A DNA stretch of 64,000 bases from Vibrio rhizosphaerae (GCF_024347095.1 NZ_AP024903.1:3348001-3412000), one strand, 5' to 3'. Positions 1 to 9,060 are shown, numbered from the stretch's first letter. Translations and numbers: made by a program. Notes: generated from the sequence alone by a model not told the origin.

Positions 1-153
1 TATTTATATTCTCAAGGCAAGAAAAATGACAAAGCCGTGAAAAATCTAAACTCAGGCTGTTAAACTTCATCATGCTTCAATTCGTACCCTCACCCGTCTG
101 CAAAAAAACAGGCAGGGCGGCTATATTAACACTTTATTTTCGGTCAAAAAATC

Positions 154-759
154 ATGGGAAAACATCGCCAGCCAAACCAGTCACAAAAAAGAGACAAATC
201 AGGCTTTATTCGGATTATTAGTGGGTTGTGGAAAGGCCGAAAATTACCGGTTTATGATGCAGAAGGTCTCAGACCGACCACGGACAGAGTCAAAGAAACC
301 CTGTTTAACTGGTTAGCGACCGATATTCCTCAAGCCCGTTGTCTCGATCTGTTTGCCGGTTCAGGGAGCCTTGGGTTCGAGGCAGCATCACGTCAGGCTG
401 AACAGGTAACTCTCATCGAGAAGAACCCGGCTGCATTTCAGCAACTCAGGCAAAATCAACATGCTTTGTCAGCACAACAGCTCCAAATTATTCAGAGCGA
501 TGCGCTGCTTTACCTCGCCCAACCGCCGGCAGCACCTTACGATATTGTATTTATTGACCCACCATTCCGCCAAGGGTTATTAGAAGAAACACTCCGGTTA
601 CTGGAGCACAACCAATGGCTGCACGAACACGCGATGATTTATATTGAGAGTGAGAAAGAATGGCCAGTCACAGCCATTCCTGCATCTTGGCAACTCTATC
701 GGGAAAAAGTTGCCGGACAAGTATGCTATCGCTTATACCAGAAGGCTCCATCAATCTAG
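154..759 (+). CDS. rsmD: 16S rRNA (guanine966-N2)-methyltransferase RsmD
   Basis: The product methylates N2 of G966 in 16S rRNA on 30S subunits using S-adenosylmethionine. The 201-residue protein is of normal family length. The SAM-binding motif DLFAGSGSLG lies at about residues 65-74 and the N-methyltransferase motif DPPF at about 135-138. The early GLRPTTDRVKETLFNWL stretch is also typical. In related genomes the divergent upstream neighbour is ftsY, which would lie left of this window. An AT-rich TATATT hexamer at about 122 could be its -10 element. Confidence 0.95.
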   Translation: MGKHRQPNQSQKRDKSGFIRIISGLWKGRKLPVYDAEGLRPTTDRVKETLFNWLATDIPQARCLDLFAGSGSLGFEAASRQAEQVTLIEKNPAAFQQLRQNQHALSAQQLQIIQSDALLYLAQPPAAPYDIVFIDPPFRQGLLEETLRLLEHNQWLHEHAMIYIESEKEWPVTAIPASWQLYREKVAGQVCYRLYQKAPSI

Positions 760-768
760 CAGCGAGCC

Positions 769-802
769 GTGGCGGGTTGCAAACGACCTTTTAGCCCGCC
801 AC
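769..802. terminator. Hairpin between converging rsmD and marC-family gene
   Basis: An 8-bp inverted repeat (GTGGCGGG at 769-776, CCCGCCAC at 795-802) lies just after rsmD and overlaps the last codons of the converging gene. There is no clear U tract on either side, so the termination role is a guess from position. Confidence 0.35.
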
Positions 803-1378
803 ATAACTTTTAATGCCATCCAAAAACATCTGTGTTGAAACCATGACCAAAAGTAATCCCATCAAACGCTCGGCAGCTTTCAATCCTCTTTCCCCCAAAA
901 CCCGGTGGAAAAAGTCATAAAACATCAAAATAATCGATGTACCGGTCCATGCCAGAAAAACAGCCAATGCCAGTTCTGGTAACTCGTTGGGCGATTGTGA
1001 AGAAAACACCAGTAACGATGCGATCAAAGACGGACCGGCAATCATCGGCACGGCCATGGGCACAATAAAGGGTTCCTCACCGGCAGCCAATCCTGTAATT
1101 GAACCGGCACTGGGAAAGATCATCTTAATTGCGATGATAAACAGAATCACCCCGCCAGAGATACTCAATGTCTCCGGTGCGACTTTCAGGAAACCCAGTA
1201 TATTTTTGCCGGCAAACAGAAAAATCATCAGAATAAGCAGCGCAAAACACAACTCACGGATTAACACGATACGTCGCCGTTTCGGGTCAAGGTGTTTTAA
1301 GATCGCCAGCACTATCGGGAGGTTGCCAAGCGGATCCATGATCAAAAACATCATGGTCGCGACGGAAAAAATTTCCAT
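791..1378 (-). CDS. yhgN: MarC/YhgN-family inner membrane protein
   Basis: A 195-residue integral membrane protein of the MarC family (E. coli YhgN type), with about six hydrophobic segments. The start MEIFSVATMMFLIMDPLGNLP and the repeat-like half GEEPFIVPMAVPMIAGPS match the two conserved MarC motifs (DPxGxxP and P-A-G-P). The substrate of this family is not established; an exporter role has been proposed. It sits between rsmD and a yhhN-like gene, a neighbourhood also found in enterobacteria. Confidence 0.88.
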   Translation of the reverse strand: MEIFSVATMMFLIMDPLGNLPIVLAILKHLDPKRRRIVLIRELCFALLILMIFLFAGKNILGFLKVAPETLSISGGVILFIIAIKMIFPSAGSITGLAAGEEPFIVPMAVPMIAGPSLIASLLVFSSQSPNELPELALAVFLAWTGTSIILMFYDFFHRVLGERGLKAAERLMGLLLVMVSTQMFLDGIKSYVAG

Positions 1379-1510
1379 ACTTACATCTCAGGTGATTCAA
1401 TAAAAAATGGAGTATAACAACCTGCAAGCAAGATTTCGACGTCCGCGTGAGCTCGTCGGAGTGCTCTATATTCAAGCACTTCCATTCATCAGAGCCTCGG
1501 AAAATTTCGC

Positions 1511-2104
1511 TCAGGGATGAGCTGGCAATACTGCGGCCACAAGCAGACACAAGGCCACTAAAAATCCGCACGTCGTCACTAAAGAGAGTTGATCTAACTT
1601 CTTCTGACCGGGATAGACCATGACCCGGAAGAACACCACAAACCATAGTGCTGCGCCGACAGAGGCTTCCAGAGCATTCCAACTGCGCGCTTGAAGCCAC
1701 CATCCGCTGGCAGACCAAATCAGTCCGAGTAACCCCATCCCCAATACCGCAACAGCAGTCATCCGTTTATCGATATGGGGCAGGAACAGCAGATAAAGAA
1801 CAATGCCGAGTGCAATCAAGGTGATCGGTAACCACCATTGGACCGGGTACAAAATATGTTGCCAAAAGGCCAGACTGAAAGCGCAACAACTCAATAGAAA
1901 GGCAGCAAAGGATAAACGGCATTTGGTTTGACGAAAGAAGGACCAAGTAAAGATCAGACAGCAGCCTAACGCCACTGAACTCCAGACAACTGAAGCACGC
2001 CATTCTGACGTAACACTCCACATTAAGACCAATAATACTGTGGTACAAATGAGCCCCAAATAAAAAGAGAGTCTGTTTGGGTGACCGACATGGCTTTCCT
2101 GCAT
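1511..2104 (-). CDS. yhhN: YhhN-family membrane protein (lysoplasmalogenase-like)
   Basis: A 197-residue, very hydrophobic protein with about seven or eight membrane segments. The middle and C-terminal layout, especially the segment around GASVGAALWFVVFF-like residues 145-165, resembles YhhN/TMEM86. Mammalian members hydrolyse the vinyl-ether bond of lysoplasmalogen; the bacterial role is poorly defined. Location near rsmD and yhgN supports the assignment, since E. coli yhhN is close to rsmD. The N-terminal half is divergent, so the family call is moderate. Confidence 0.65.
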   Translation of the reverse strand: MQESHVGHPNRLSFYLGLICTTVLLVLMWSVTSEWRASVVWSSVALGCCLIFTWSFFRQTKCRLSFAAFLLSCCAFSLAFWQHILYPVQWWLPITLIALGIVLYLLFLPHIDKRMTAVAVLGMGLLGLIWSASGWWLQARSWNALEASVGAALWFVVFFRVMVYPGQKKLDQLSLVTTCGFLVALCLLVAAVLPAHP

Positions 2105-2824
2105 ACAAGCTACCTTCGTGTTGAACAGGTGCTAGTTTATAGCCGTTTCATGAGAAATCCACCGATGGCTTCAAAAACTTGGATCTGAGTAAAGAAGTAA
2201 CCCCGCACTGTATAAAAACAGTACAAAGTCGCAAAAAATCGTCAAAACTAATGGCTCCGTCATGAAACTCCAGTTTTATAAAATAAACCCAAAATACAAA
2301 TGAGCATTTAATCAGTTTTAAATGTTATTAACGACAACGACAAAAAATAAAAATCATTTAAAAACAAATAAATAAAAATAATCACACTGTAAAGACAAAG
2401 ATTAATAAAAACTCAGAGATAATAAATAAAAAAACACATCAGACCACTTAAAAATTACCTTCACACTGCGCCAGTTGATAACTATTGTCAAATACATCGA
2501 TAGAGCAACCAACTTTTTGCTTAAAAAGACCGATAAACCATCCCACCACCTTTAAACCACCAAAACCAACAAGGCTAGATAAACACCACTGTTTAATTGA
2601 TTTTTTTGGAATATAAATCATATAGTTAAACGACAAGAAACGTCTAAAAACCAATATGGAACAAATAACAAACAGCCAAAAATACCACTAAAACTAGCGA
2701 TATCTCACCTCTGAACTCACATAAACATGGTTTTTCAAAGATTTTACAAAATGAATTTGATCAATTATGAAAAAATGGTATTCTGTATAAATATTAGCAA
2801 ACAAATTATAGGAGCAGTGTATTT
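2105..2824. other. AT-rich 720-bp intergenic region upstream of the mini-gene
   Basis: This stretch is clearly more AT-rich than its surroundings, with long A and T runs at 2270-2440. I see no convincing gene in it. A possible 68-codon minus-strand frame (2448-2654) has no ribosome-binding site or recognisable similarity. The right end carries the promoter of the mini-gene at 2825. Confidence 0.6.
2757..2784 (+). promoter_or_regulatory. Sigma-70-like promoter of the 26-codon gene
   Basis: TTGATC at 2757-2762 and TATTCT at 2779-2784 are separated by 16 bp. They lie about 40 bp upstream of the start codon at 2825, in a sensible position for a leader of roughly 30 nt. Assignment is by eye. Confidence 0.5.
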
Positions 2825-2905
2825 ATGATTACGCCATCTCAAAAGCAGGGACTTGTCATGATTGCAGTTATTCTCGGCCTTATGACACTGCCTCTGATTT
2901 ACTGA
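2825..2905 (+). CDS. 26-residue hydrophobic mini-protein, unknown function
   Basis: This small open frame encodes 26 residues: a short polar start (MITPSQKQG) followed by one hydrophobic stretch (about residues 10-26), so it would probably sit in the inner membrane. Evidence that it is real: AGGAG at 2810-2814 ends 10 nt before the ATG, a good promoter lies at 2757-2784, and a 20-bp terminator stem begins 5 nt after the stop codon. It is thus a complete stand-alone transcription unit. The function is not recognisable. The alternative is a small RNA of about 150 nt. Confidence 0.6.
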   Translation: MITPSQKQGLVMIAVILGLMTLPLIY

Positions 2906-2910
2906 TACTT

Positions 2911-2956
2911 GGATAAACAAAAAGGGACGCAAAAGTGCGTCCCTTTTTGTTTATCC
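2911..2956. terminator. Strong bidirectional terminator
   Basis: A perfect 20-bp stem (2911-2930 with 2937-2956) encloses a 6-nt loop AAAAGT. Its arms contain the A and T tracts needed for termination both ways. It separates the plus-strand mini-gene from the converging gene ending at 2964. Confidence 0.88.
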
Positions 2957-2963
2957 AATCATT

Positions 2964-3335
2964 TCATTCAAATAACTTCGCTGACACAAATTCCCAATGG
3001 ATGTAGTAAACCCCTAGCGCAATCAACGTCATAATCATCATCACAGAAAGAGCAGCACGCCAGATAAAACGACTACTCCTTGGCATCAACTCTTTCATAC
3101 ACGCATCATAAGCGTCCAGAAATGCCTCACAATCATCTAATTGATAATCGGTTTCATGTAGTAGCTTATTCCGAACGGTCGCGATATATCTCAGCTTTTT
3201 GATCACATGATGAGGTAATCGGTTCTCACAACTTGAAATCAGTTGGTGCAGTCCTCGCCCTTCAGCATGATATTGAACACGCAGGAGATGCTCCAGCTTC
3301 CGTGTTCTGATAACAACTTTTTCAATCTCTGACAT
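2964..3335 (-). CDS. Membrane-anchored HEPN-like (DUF4145-type) protein
   Basis: A 123-residue protein. Residues 1-90 are a predicted helical domain containing RNKLLH (RNxxxH) preceded by a basic, leucine-rich helix; this is the arrangement seen in HEPN/DUF4145-type domains. A single hydrophobic segment follows near residues 93-113. The start at 3335 is preferred over 3341 because AAGGAG lies 6 nt upstream of it, while it abuts the earlier ATG. No paired nucleotidyltransferase gene is adjacent. RNase activity is possible from the motif but not shown; the family call is by motif only. Confidence 0.6.
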   Translation of the reverse strand: MSEIEKVVIRTRKLEHLLRVQYHAEGRGLHQLISSCENRLPHHVIKKLRYIATVRNKLLHETDYQLDDCEAFLDAYDACMKELMPRSSRFIWRAALSVMMIMTLIALGVYYIHWEFVSAKLFE

Positions 3336-3384
3336 GGCCATCTCCTTGATTTCTCCTCATGCTCAGATACCTATGATGCTGACA

Positions 3385-4389
3385 TTATGGCAACAACCAT
3401 CGAGTCAACCGGAAACGAGCACAGGCCCAGCTCATCATTAAAGCGCCGACATAGCTCATTATAATCCATAATGGGATCACCCAGAGAGGATGCCCTGAGA
3501 AATTTAGCACAAAATGATGCATCGGCCATAAAACCAAGGGATGAAGGATATATATGCCCAAACTATAACGGCTGGTAAACCGGGTCACGGCTTGAAATGC
3601 CGGAGATAAACGATCCCCCCAGTGTCGGCACAGCACAAAAACCATTCCGGCGATCACAATGGTGTTCAGCGTCTTGTAGGACAGCCAACGTTTAACGGTA
3701 TATTCCCCGGCATCCACACTCAGGTGAATCACCATATAAACCGTGACCGCTAAGCCGAGAATTCCCAACAACGCCCAAAGCCAGACATGAACCGCCTCTC
3801 GCGACAAATAGTATCCGAGCAGCAGATAGCCGGAATACAGCCAGAGTGTCGCAGACCAGAAGCCATCCCAATAAAACAGATAAGCAACGGCGCTGCACAA
3901 CCATAGCAACAAATAGCCTTGCGTAAACCATTCATACCGTCTGACAGCCCAGTGAAAGATAGGAATCAAAGCATATAACGGAATAAAGTAATAAAAGAAT
4001 CCCAGATGATAGTAAGTCGCTTCATAGGGCATGTCGAAGAGACGGGTCTTCACCGTATTCCAGTCAAAACCACGGGTATCCCACCCAGACAGATAAGCAT
4101 AGAAAACGGACCAGACCAGAAACGGAATCACAACTTTCAGCACTCTGCGTTGCAGATAGTATTTTCCATCGAAAGGACGCGCATCACCAATAAGAAGCGC
4201 TCCGGAGACCATGATAAATACCGGCACAGCCCAGCGGCTGATGCCATTTAATCCGGCCGCAACTACCCAGTGATCAAACGGAATCACATCAAATTGATGA
4301 CGGAACGGCCCCAAAACATGGATACCAACCACAAACAGAGCTGCCAAAGAACGCAGTAAATCGAAATAGAAAACCCGACTGGGACTCAT
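3385..4389 (-). CDS. Acyltransferase family 3 membrane protein (OafA/WecH-like)
   Basis: A 334-residue polytopic membrane protein with about ten hydrophobic segments, of normal length for acyltransferase family 3. The N-terminal FDLLRSLAALFVVGIHV motif, with the conserved R and H, and the PVFIMVSGALL segment are diagnostic. The family transfers acetyl or other acyl groups to sugars of surface polysaccharides. The overall layout resembles WecH, the enterobacterial common antigen O-acetyltransferase, but no polysaccharide genes are nearby, so the substrate cannot be named. A GAGGAG sequence precedes the start. Confidence 0.85.
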   Translation of the reverse strand: MSPSRVFYFDLLRSLAALFVVGIHVLGPFRHQFDVIPFDHWVVAAGLNGISRWAVPVFIMVSGALLIGDARPFDGKYYLQRRVLKVVIPFLVWSVFYAYLSGWDTRGFDWNTVKTRLFDMPYEATYYHLGFFYYFIPLYALIPIFHWAVRRYEWFTQGYLLLWLCSAVAYLFYWDGFWSATLWLYSGYLLLGYYLSREAVHVWLWALLGILGLAVTVYMVIHLSVDAGEYTVKRWLSYKTLNTIVIAGMVFVLCRHWGDRLSPAFQAVTRFTSRYSLGIYILHPLVLWPMHHFVLNFSGHPLWVIPLWIIMSYVGALMMSWACARFRLTRWLLP

Positions 4390-4604
4390 CTTGAATCTCT
4401 CCTCTTATCTTGTAACTGACTCTAGCGAGAGCGCCCTGTCAGATACAACAATCTGTGGTTATCTTTTGTTCAAGCTTATGTCAGGAATTCATTTTGATAG
4501 AAATGACCGATTAATAAAATCAACTTAACCGAATTTATTTTATGATTCGAGCGACCTATGATGAACAGGAATCAAACAGAATTCAGAAATAGATGGAGTG
4601 TCTT

Positions 4605-5075
4605 ATGAAAACGAATGTCATCGGCTTAGACAGTACAACCAGCCAAAAACTTGCAACATCTTTGAATCAACTCCTCGCCAACTATCAGGTATTTTACATG
4701 AATGTCAGGGGTTACCACTGGAACATTAAAGGACCGGAATTTTTTGAACTTCATACCAAGTTTGAAGAGATCTATACCGATTTGCTGACTAAAATCGATG
4801 AAGTCGCCGAACGGATCCTGACCTTGGGAAGCACCCCGCTACATACCTTTAGTGATTATGTGACACGCTCGGAAATTCAGGAGCATAAACAAGCCTCACA
4901 AGCAAAAGCAACGGTTGAAGGCTTAGTGCAGGGATTCGGAACACTGGTGAAACAACAACGAGAAATTTTGGGGATTGCCGGCGATGCGGGTGATGAAGGA
5001 ACCGCAGCATTGATGAGCGATTATATCAGAGAGCAAGAAAAACAAATTTGGATGTTTAACGCTTGGCTACAGTAA
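4605..5075 (+). CDS. dps: Dps-family ferritin-like DNA-protection protein
   Basis: A 156-residue member of the Dps/miniferritin family, which forms dodecamers, oxidises Fe2+ with H2O2 and can shield DNA. The intersubunit ferroxidase ligands are visible: His38 in YHWNIKGP, His50, Asp65 and Glu69. The start at 4605 is chosen because GGAG at 4595-4598 lies 6 nt upstream; the in-frame ATG at 4593 would include this site. It stands alone, between a divergent acyltransferase gene and a converging EAL-HDOD gene. The N-terminus is short and has few lysines, so strong DNA binding is uncertain. Confidence 0.94.
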   Translation: MKTNVIGLDSTTSQKLATSLNQLLANYQVFYMNVRGYHWNIKGPEFFELHTKFEEIYTDLLTKIDEVAERILTLGSTPLHTFSDYVTRSEIQEHKQASQAKATVEGLVQGFGTLVKQQREILGIAGDAGDEGTAALMSDYIREQEKQIWMFNAWLQ

Positions 5076-5151
5076 AGTGATTGGTTTTCAAAAACAGATA
5101 TCACATCCAAGCTAAATTCTGAGAACGTTCTATGACTATCGGTCTGAGGGG

Positions 5152-6378
5152 TCACACGATATATTGCGCATTATTACTCCAACATAATGCTTCGTGGAGT
5201 GATTGACTGACTTCCTCAACCGATAGACCCATTTTCGCGCTCTCGGTCTCAATCCCGTCCCAGTTACCCCGCTCAAAATGCTCCTGAATCGTGAGCAAAT
5301 CACCAAAAGCCCCCTTGCGCTTCGCTAAGGCTTCTTTAGCCAATTCAGGTAATGGTAGCTGTTCCATTAAATCATCAATGGAAACATCCAAAATCGCATC
5401 GAGCACAGAAAAAAGACCAATCATAAATGCTTGCCCCTTCAGCTCATGAAAAATGTCATGGGATGACATCAGTTGACAGAAGTGAGCACGCTGCAACGAT
5501 AATCGATAGAGTTCTTTTGGCTTGTCTACCGCGATATATGATGCCACGGTCAAAGACACAAACGACTTGAGTCTGTCCTGCCCTAAATAGATGAGTGCCT
5601 GGCGGAAAGATGAGATGCTGACACAAATACGATCTGAAAGTGCATTCACAAAACGTAATAATTTATAAGACAAAGTAACGTCTTGTGAGAGGATCTCTTC
5701 GACGCGTTCAAAGTCCACCTCGGGCTGGCAAACTTCAATAAATAAATTCATTGCTGTCAGATATTCAGGAACCACATAGCGTTTTTTCATCACCTGCGGC
5801 TTTCTGAAGTAATAGCCCTGAAAGAATGAGAAGCCAGCGGCTTTTGTCTGTAGAAACTCTGCTTCCGTTTCTACTCGCTCCGCGAGAAACCGGCACTGAC
5901 ATTTTTCGGCAATTTTTTCCCGGACAAACTGACAAGCCTCATCAACGCCCAAGGCCATAATATCCAGCTTAACAATATGAACATAGGGGAGAAAACGTTC
6001 CCAGGCCGGTGAATAAACGAAATCATCCAGCGCTAATAAATAGCCGTGGCGATGTAAGTCACGAACAACATGATATAACTCATCGGTCGGTTCGCAGGTT
6101 TCTAAAACTTCAACGACAATCCGGTGCTTGGGAAGTGTAAAGGGAAGACGGCGAATCAGGCTTTTATATGGGAAATTGATAAAACAACGTGCGGAACGTC
6201 GATCAGATGAGCGACCGACCGTCAGAAAGTTTTCAGCAATTAAACGATAGGTTGCCCGCTCTGAACTGATATGAGAGGGGAAAGCATTCATTTCTCCGTC
6301 TCGGAAAAGTAACTCGTAGCCTAACGTGACACCTTTTGCATTCAGGATAGGCTGACGGGCAACATATGTATATCGCAT
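5152..6378 (-). CDS. EAL-HDOD domain signalling protein (YuxH family)
   Basis: A 408-residue protein with an N-terminal EAL-like domain (about 1-200) and a C-terminal HDOD domain (about 205-400). The EAL part keeps YELLFR for the EAL signature, INF, VEVLET, LDDF, VKLD, AERVET and FFQGYYF. The usual DDFG glycine is replaced by valine and several surrounding residues diverge. YuxH-type proteins are usually inactive as c-di-GMP phosphodiesterases and act in motility or phosphorelay signalling. The gene starts 9 nt after rhtB ends, so the two are probably co-transcribed. Confidence 0.88.
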   Translation of the reverse strand: MRYTYVARQPILNAKGVTLGYELLFRDGEMNAFPSHISSERATYRLIAENFLTVGRSSDRRSARCFINFPYKSLIRRLPFTLPKHRIVVEVLETCEPTDELYHVVRDLHRHGYLLALDDFVYSPAWERFLPYVHIVKLDIMALGVDEACQFVREKIAEKCQCRFLAERVETEAEFLQTKAAGFSFFQGYYFRKPQVMKKRYVVPEYLTAMNLFIEVCQPEVDFERVEEILSQDVTLSYKLLRFVNALSDRICVSISSFRQALIYLGQDRLKSFVSLTVASYIAVDKPKELYRLSLQRAHFCQLMSSHDIFHELKGQAFMIGLFSVLDAILDVSIDDLMEQLPLPELAKEALAKRKGAFGDLLTIQEHFERGNWDGIETESAKMGLSVEEVSQSLHEALCWSNNAQYIV

Positions 6379-6387
6379 TCTTCGAAC

Positions 6388-7005
6388 CTAGGCTTTTGCC
6401 ACAGCCAATAAAGCGCCACACCCCAAAAATGCGGATCCAAACACCTTATTCAAACGACGTATCACAAATTCCGAGCGAGTATATCGCCTGAGTTTCGCGG
6501 CAAGCGAAGTGTATGTCAGCATCACCAGAGTATCGATGACCATGGTTGTTATACCTAAAATTATAAGTTGTATCACCTGGGGGCCTTCAGGTTGAATAAA
6601 CTGAGGAAAAAGCGCCACCAGAAAAACAATCGATTTTGGATTCGTGAGATTGATCAGCATCGATTTGCGTAGCATAACCCAGGGTTGATACAAAGTCTGT
6701 GATTCAGTCGTGAAAGACGTGCTAGTCTCACGCCATTTTTGAATGCCTAACCAAACAAGGTAAGCGACGCCAACCCACTTAATGATACTAAACGCGAGCA
6801 CGGACTGAGCCACCAACGCTCCGACACCGATGCCCACCAGCAGGATATGAAAGCCCAATCCCAACTGGAGGCCGACAATCGCAAACAGTGATTTGCGGGT
6901 ACCGTAATTAAGGCCATTACTGATAGAATTCACCGTGCCAGAACCGGGAGCCAGACTGAAAATAATTGCCGTGGCTACATAAGCGAGCCAGACGTGTAGT
7001 TCCAT
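6388..7005 (-). CDS. rhtB: RhtB/LysE-family amino acid exporter
   Basis: A 205-residue inner membrane exporter with about six hydrophobic segments. The LysE/RhtB signature is visible at the start (SLAPGSGTVNSISNGLNYG) and in the middle (LINLTNPKSIVFLVALFPQF). RhtB in E. coli exports homoserine and homoserine lactone and lies next to pldB, as here on the opposite strand, which supports the name. AGAGGA precedes the start codon. Substrate specificity is inferred from synteny. Confidence 0.9.
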   Translation of the reverse strand: MELHVWLAYVATAIIFSLAPGSGTVNSISNGLNYGTRKSLFAIVGLQLGLGFHILLVGIGVGALVAQSVLAFSIIKWVGVAYLVWLGIQKWRETSTSFTTESQTLYQPWVMLRKSMLINLTNPKSIVFLVALFPQFIQPEGPQVIQLIILGITTMVIDTLVMLTYTSLAAKLRRYTRSEFVIRRLNKVFGSAFLGCGALLAVAKA

Positions 7006-7075
7006 GGGAATTCCTCTATACTAAAGACGCTTAACACAATACGAATCTTTCATACTATCAGCAATCAGTTGGATT

Positions 7076-8074
7076 ATGAATCAACATAAAATACCGACCT
7101 CCCCTTATACGCAAGAGTTTCTCTTTGAGCAAGCCGTCCGCAACGATATTTCGACGTTCTGGCAGGATAGGCAGGAAGGAACATTGCGTGCATTTGATAA
7201 AAAGAAGCTCTATTGGTGTCGCTTCACTCATCCTGACCACGATCAAATGATACTGATTGCGAACGGACGCATTGAGTCGGTGTGGAAATATCAGGAACTA
7301 CTCTACGATTTATTCCGTCAAGGCTATGATATTTATACCTATGATCATCGAGGACAAGGGTTGTCCGAACGCCTGTGTACCGATAAACAAATCGGCCATG
7401 TCGGAGAATTTCATGACTACGTTCGTGATATGGAGTCCATTCTTGCGCAGACGCTGGTAACCAAATCTTACCGGGCCCGTTTCCTGCTCGCCCATTCAAT
7501 GGGCGGAGCCGTGGTCACGCGCTATATTCAAACCCATCCAGATCATCAATTTGATGCCATGGCACTAACTGCACCGATGTTCGGCGTCCATATGCCTTAT
7601 TTACTACGCCCAATTGCGCTGCCTTTGACTCAGATTTTGTCGGCACTGACATCAGAGCCCAAGTATGCACCGGGTTATCAGGGATATTTGTCCAAACCGT
7701 TTGACAATAATCCGCTGACACACAGCCAGACAAGATACCGTTGGTTCCGGCAGTTGTATGAGAGTCATCCTGAACTGAAATTAGGCGGCCCCAGTGCACA
7801 GTGGATTTGGCAAAGTCTCATGGCGATCAAACAATGCCATCTGCTCACACGACAAGTAACACTGCCGACACTGATTGTTCAGGCCGGAGAAGAAAGCATC
7901 GTCAGCAACTATGCCCAAGATCGGTTTCACCGCAAAGTGTCTAAAACCAACCGTGACTGCGAACTCTTTCGAGTTGAAGGCGCAAAACATGAGTTGTTAT
8001 TTGAAAGCGATCAATACCGGACACCAACTCTGGATGCGATTCTCCGCCATTTTTCATCCCATCGTTCAGCGTAA
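7076..8074 (+). CDS. pldB: Lysophospholipase L2 / monoacylglycerol-lipase-like hydrolase
   Basis: A 332-residue alpha/beta hydrolase of the PldB family, acting on lysophospholipids at the inner membrane. The nucleophile elbow AHSMGG has Ser at about residue 142, the YDHRGQGLS motif is at about 94-102, and a C-terminal His lies in GAKHELLFE near residue 307. Length matches E. coli PldB (340). It is divergent from rhtB and directly upstream of yigL, as in enterobacteria. A short tandem repeat follows the gene. Confidence 0.93.
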   Translation: MNQHKIPTSPYTQEFLFEQAVRNDISTFWQDRQEGTLRAFDKKKLYWCRFTHPDHDQMILIANGRIESVWKYQELLYDLFRQGYDIYTYDHRGQGLSERLCTDKQIGHVGEFHDYVRDMESILAQTLVTKSYRARFLLAHSMGGAVVTRYIQTHPDHQFDAMALTAPMFGVHMPYLLRPIALPLTQILSALTSEPKYAPGYQGYLSKPFDNNPLTHSQTRYRWFRQLYESHPELKLGGPSAQWIWQSLMAIKQCHLLTRQVTLPTLIVQAGEESIVSNYAQDRFHRKVSKTNRDCELFRVEGAKHELLFESDQYRTPTLDAILRHFSSHRSA

Positions 8075-8114
8075 ACACCGCTGAACACAGCGGATTCGAT
8101 ACCAAAACAGACCA

Positions 8115-8138
8115 GAGGAAAAGAGGAAAAGAGGAAAA
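8115..8138 (+). repeat. Three tandem copies of GAGGAAAA
   Basis: Three exact head-to-tail copies of the 8-mer GAGGAAAA lie between pldB and yigL, followed about 16 nt later by a pyrimidine-rich run (8154-8173). The purine and pyrimidine runs could pair weakly as a terminator. Copy number would be prone to slippage. Confidence 0.55.
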
Positions 8139-8235
8139 GGGATATGATCGATTTTACCCTCTTCTTCCCCTTTATATTTTCGTAAAATAGTCAATAACGC
8201 AGTTCTGCATGACATTTCGATCAAATGAGGATTTT

Positions 8236-9060
8236 ATGACGCTGATCAGCAAAGATATTCGCATTGTTGCTTCTGATCTCGATGGGACATTACTCGCTCC
8301 GGACCATAAGTTAAGCCCATTTACAAAGAGCACACTGAAAGACCTCCATCAGAAAGGGTATACCTTTATCTTTGCTACCGGACGTCATCATGTTGATGTC
8401 GCCGGCATCCGTGAAATTGCAGGCATTCCTGCGTTCATGATTACCTCGAATGGTGCCCGGATCCACAGCCCGGATAATCAATTGATGTTCAGCCGTAATG
8501 TTCCGAAAGATTGGATCCAAGATTTGGTTGATGTCTGTAAACATGACCCGGATATTTTTATCCACATATATCATGATGATCAATGGCGACTCAGCAATGT
8601 CGACGAAGCAACTCAGCGATATCACAATGAATCCAAGTTCACGTTTCAGATGTTTGATCCGGAAAATCCCCCCTTGGATAACGTGGCAAAAGTATTCTTC
8701 ACCCACAAGCATTCCAGCCACGAAGCTCTGGTACACTACGAGGAGATTCTCAAGCAACGCTTCGCAGGGAATGTGACCATTGCATTTTCCAGCCCCTGCT
8801 GCCTTGAAGTGATGGGACCGGAGATTTCAAAAGGCCACGCATTACAGGTGGTTGCCAACTCCCTCAACCATACACTAGATCATTGTATCGCCTTTGGTGA
8901 CGGGATGAATGATATTGAAATGTTGTCTATGGCTGGTCGCGGCCTCGTGATGAAAACAGCCCATGAAAAAGTCTTGTCAGCCTTACCGAAAATTGAGCGC
9001 ATCGGGAGCCATGCCGACGATGCTGTTGCCCATTATCTTCACCAACACTTGCTGCAGTAA
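8236..9060 (+). CDS. yigL: HAD-family Cof-type phosphatase YigL
   Basis: A 274-residue HAD hydrolase. Motif I is ASDLDGTLL, motif II is FATGRH, and the C-terminal motif IV is FGDGMNDIEML. E. coli YigL dephosphorylates sugar phosphates and pyridoxal phosphate and helps survival under phosphosugar stress. The start at 8236 is preferred to 8209 because GAGG lies 5 nt upstream of it and it matches the usual N-terminus. It follows pldB as in E. coli, and faces the NRPS operon across a hairpin. Confidence 0.92.
   Translation: MTLISKDIRIVASDLDGTLLAPDHKLSPFTKSTLKDLHQKGYTFIFATGRHHVDVAGIREIAGIPAFMITSNGARIHSPDNQLMFSRNVPKDWIQDLVDVCKHDPDIFIHIYHDDQWRLSNVDEATQRYHNESKFTFQMFDPENPPLDNVAKVFFTHKHSSHEALVHYEEILKQRFAGNVTIAFSSPCCLEVMGPEISKGHALQVVANSLNHTLDHCIAFGDGMNDIEMLSMAGRGLVMKTAHEKVLSALPKIERIGSHADDAVAHYLHQHLLQ

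Noticed and set aside
2448..2654. 68-codon minus-strand frame in the AT-rich gap
   Set aside because: No ribosome-binding site, low-complexity AT-driven composition and no recognisable motif.
4480..4590. OxyR site upstream of dps
   Set aside because: Only one ATAG element is visible; the spaced four-part OxyR pattern is missing.
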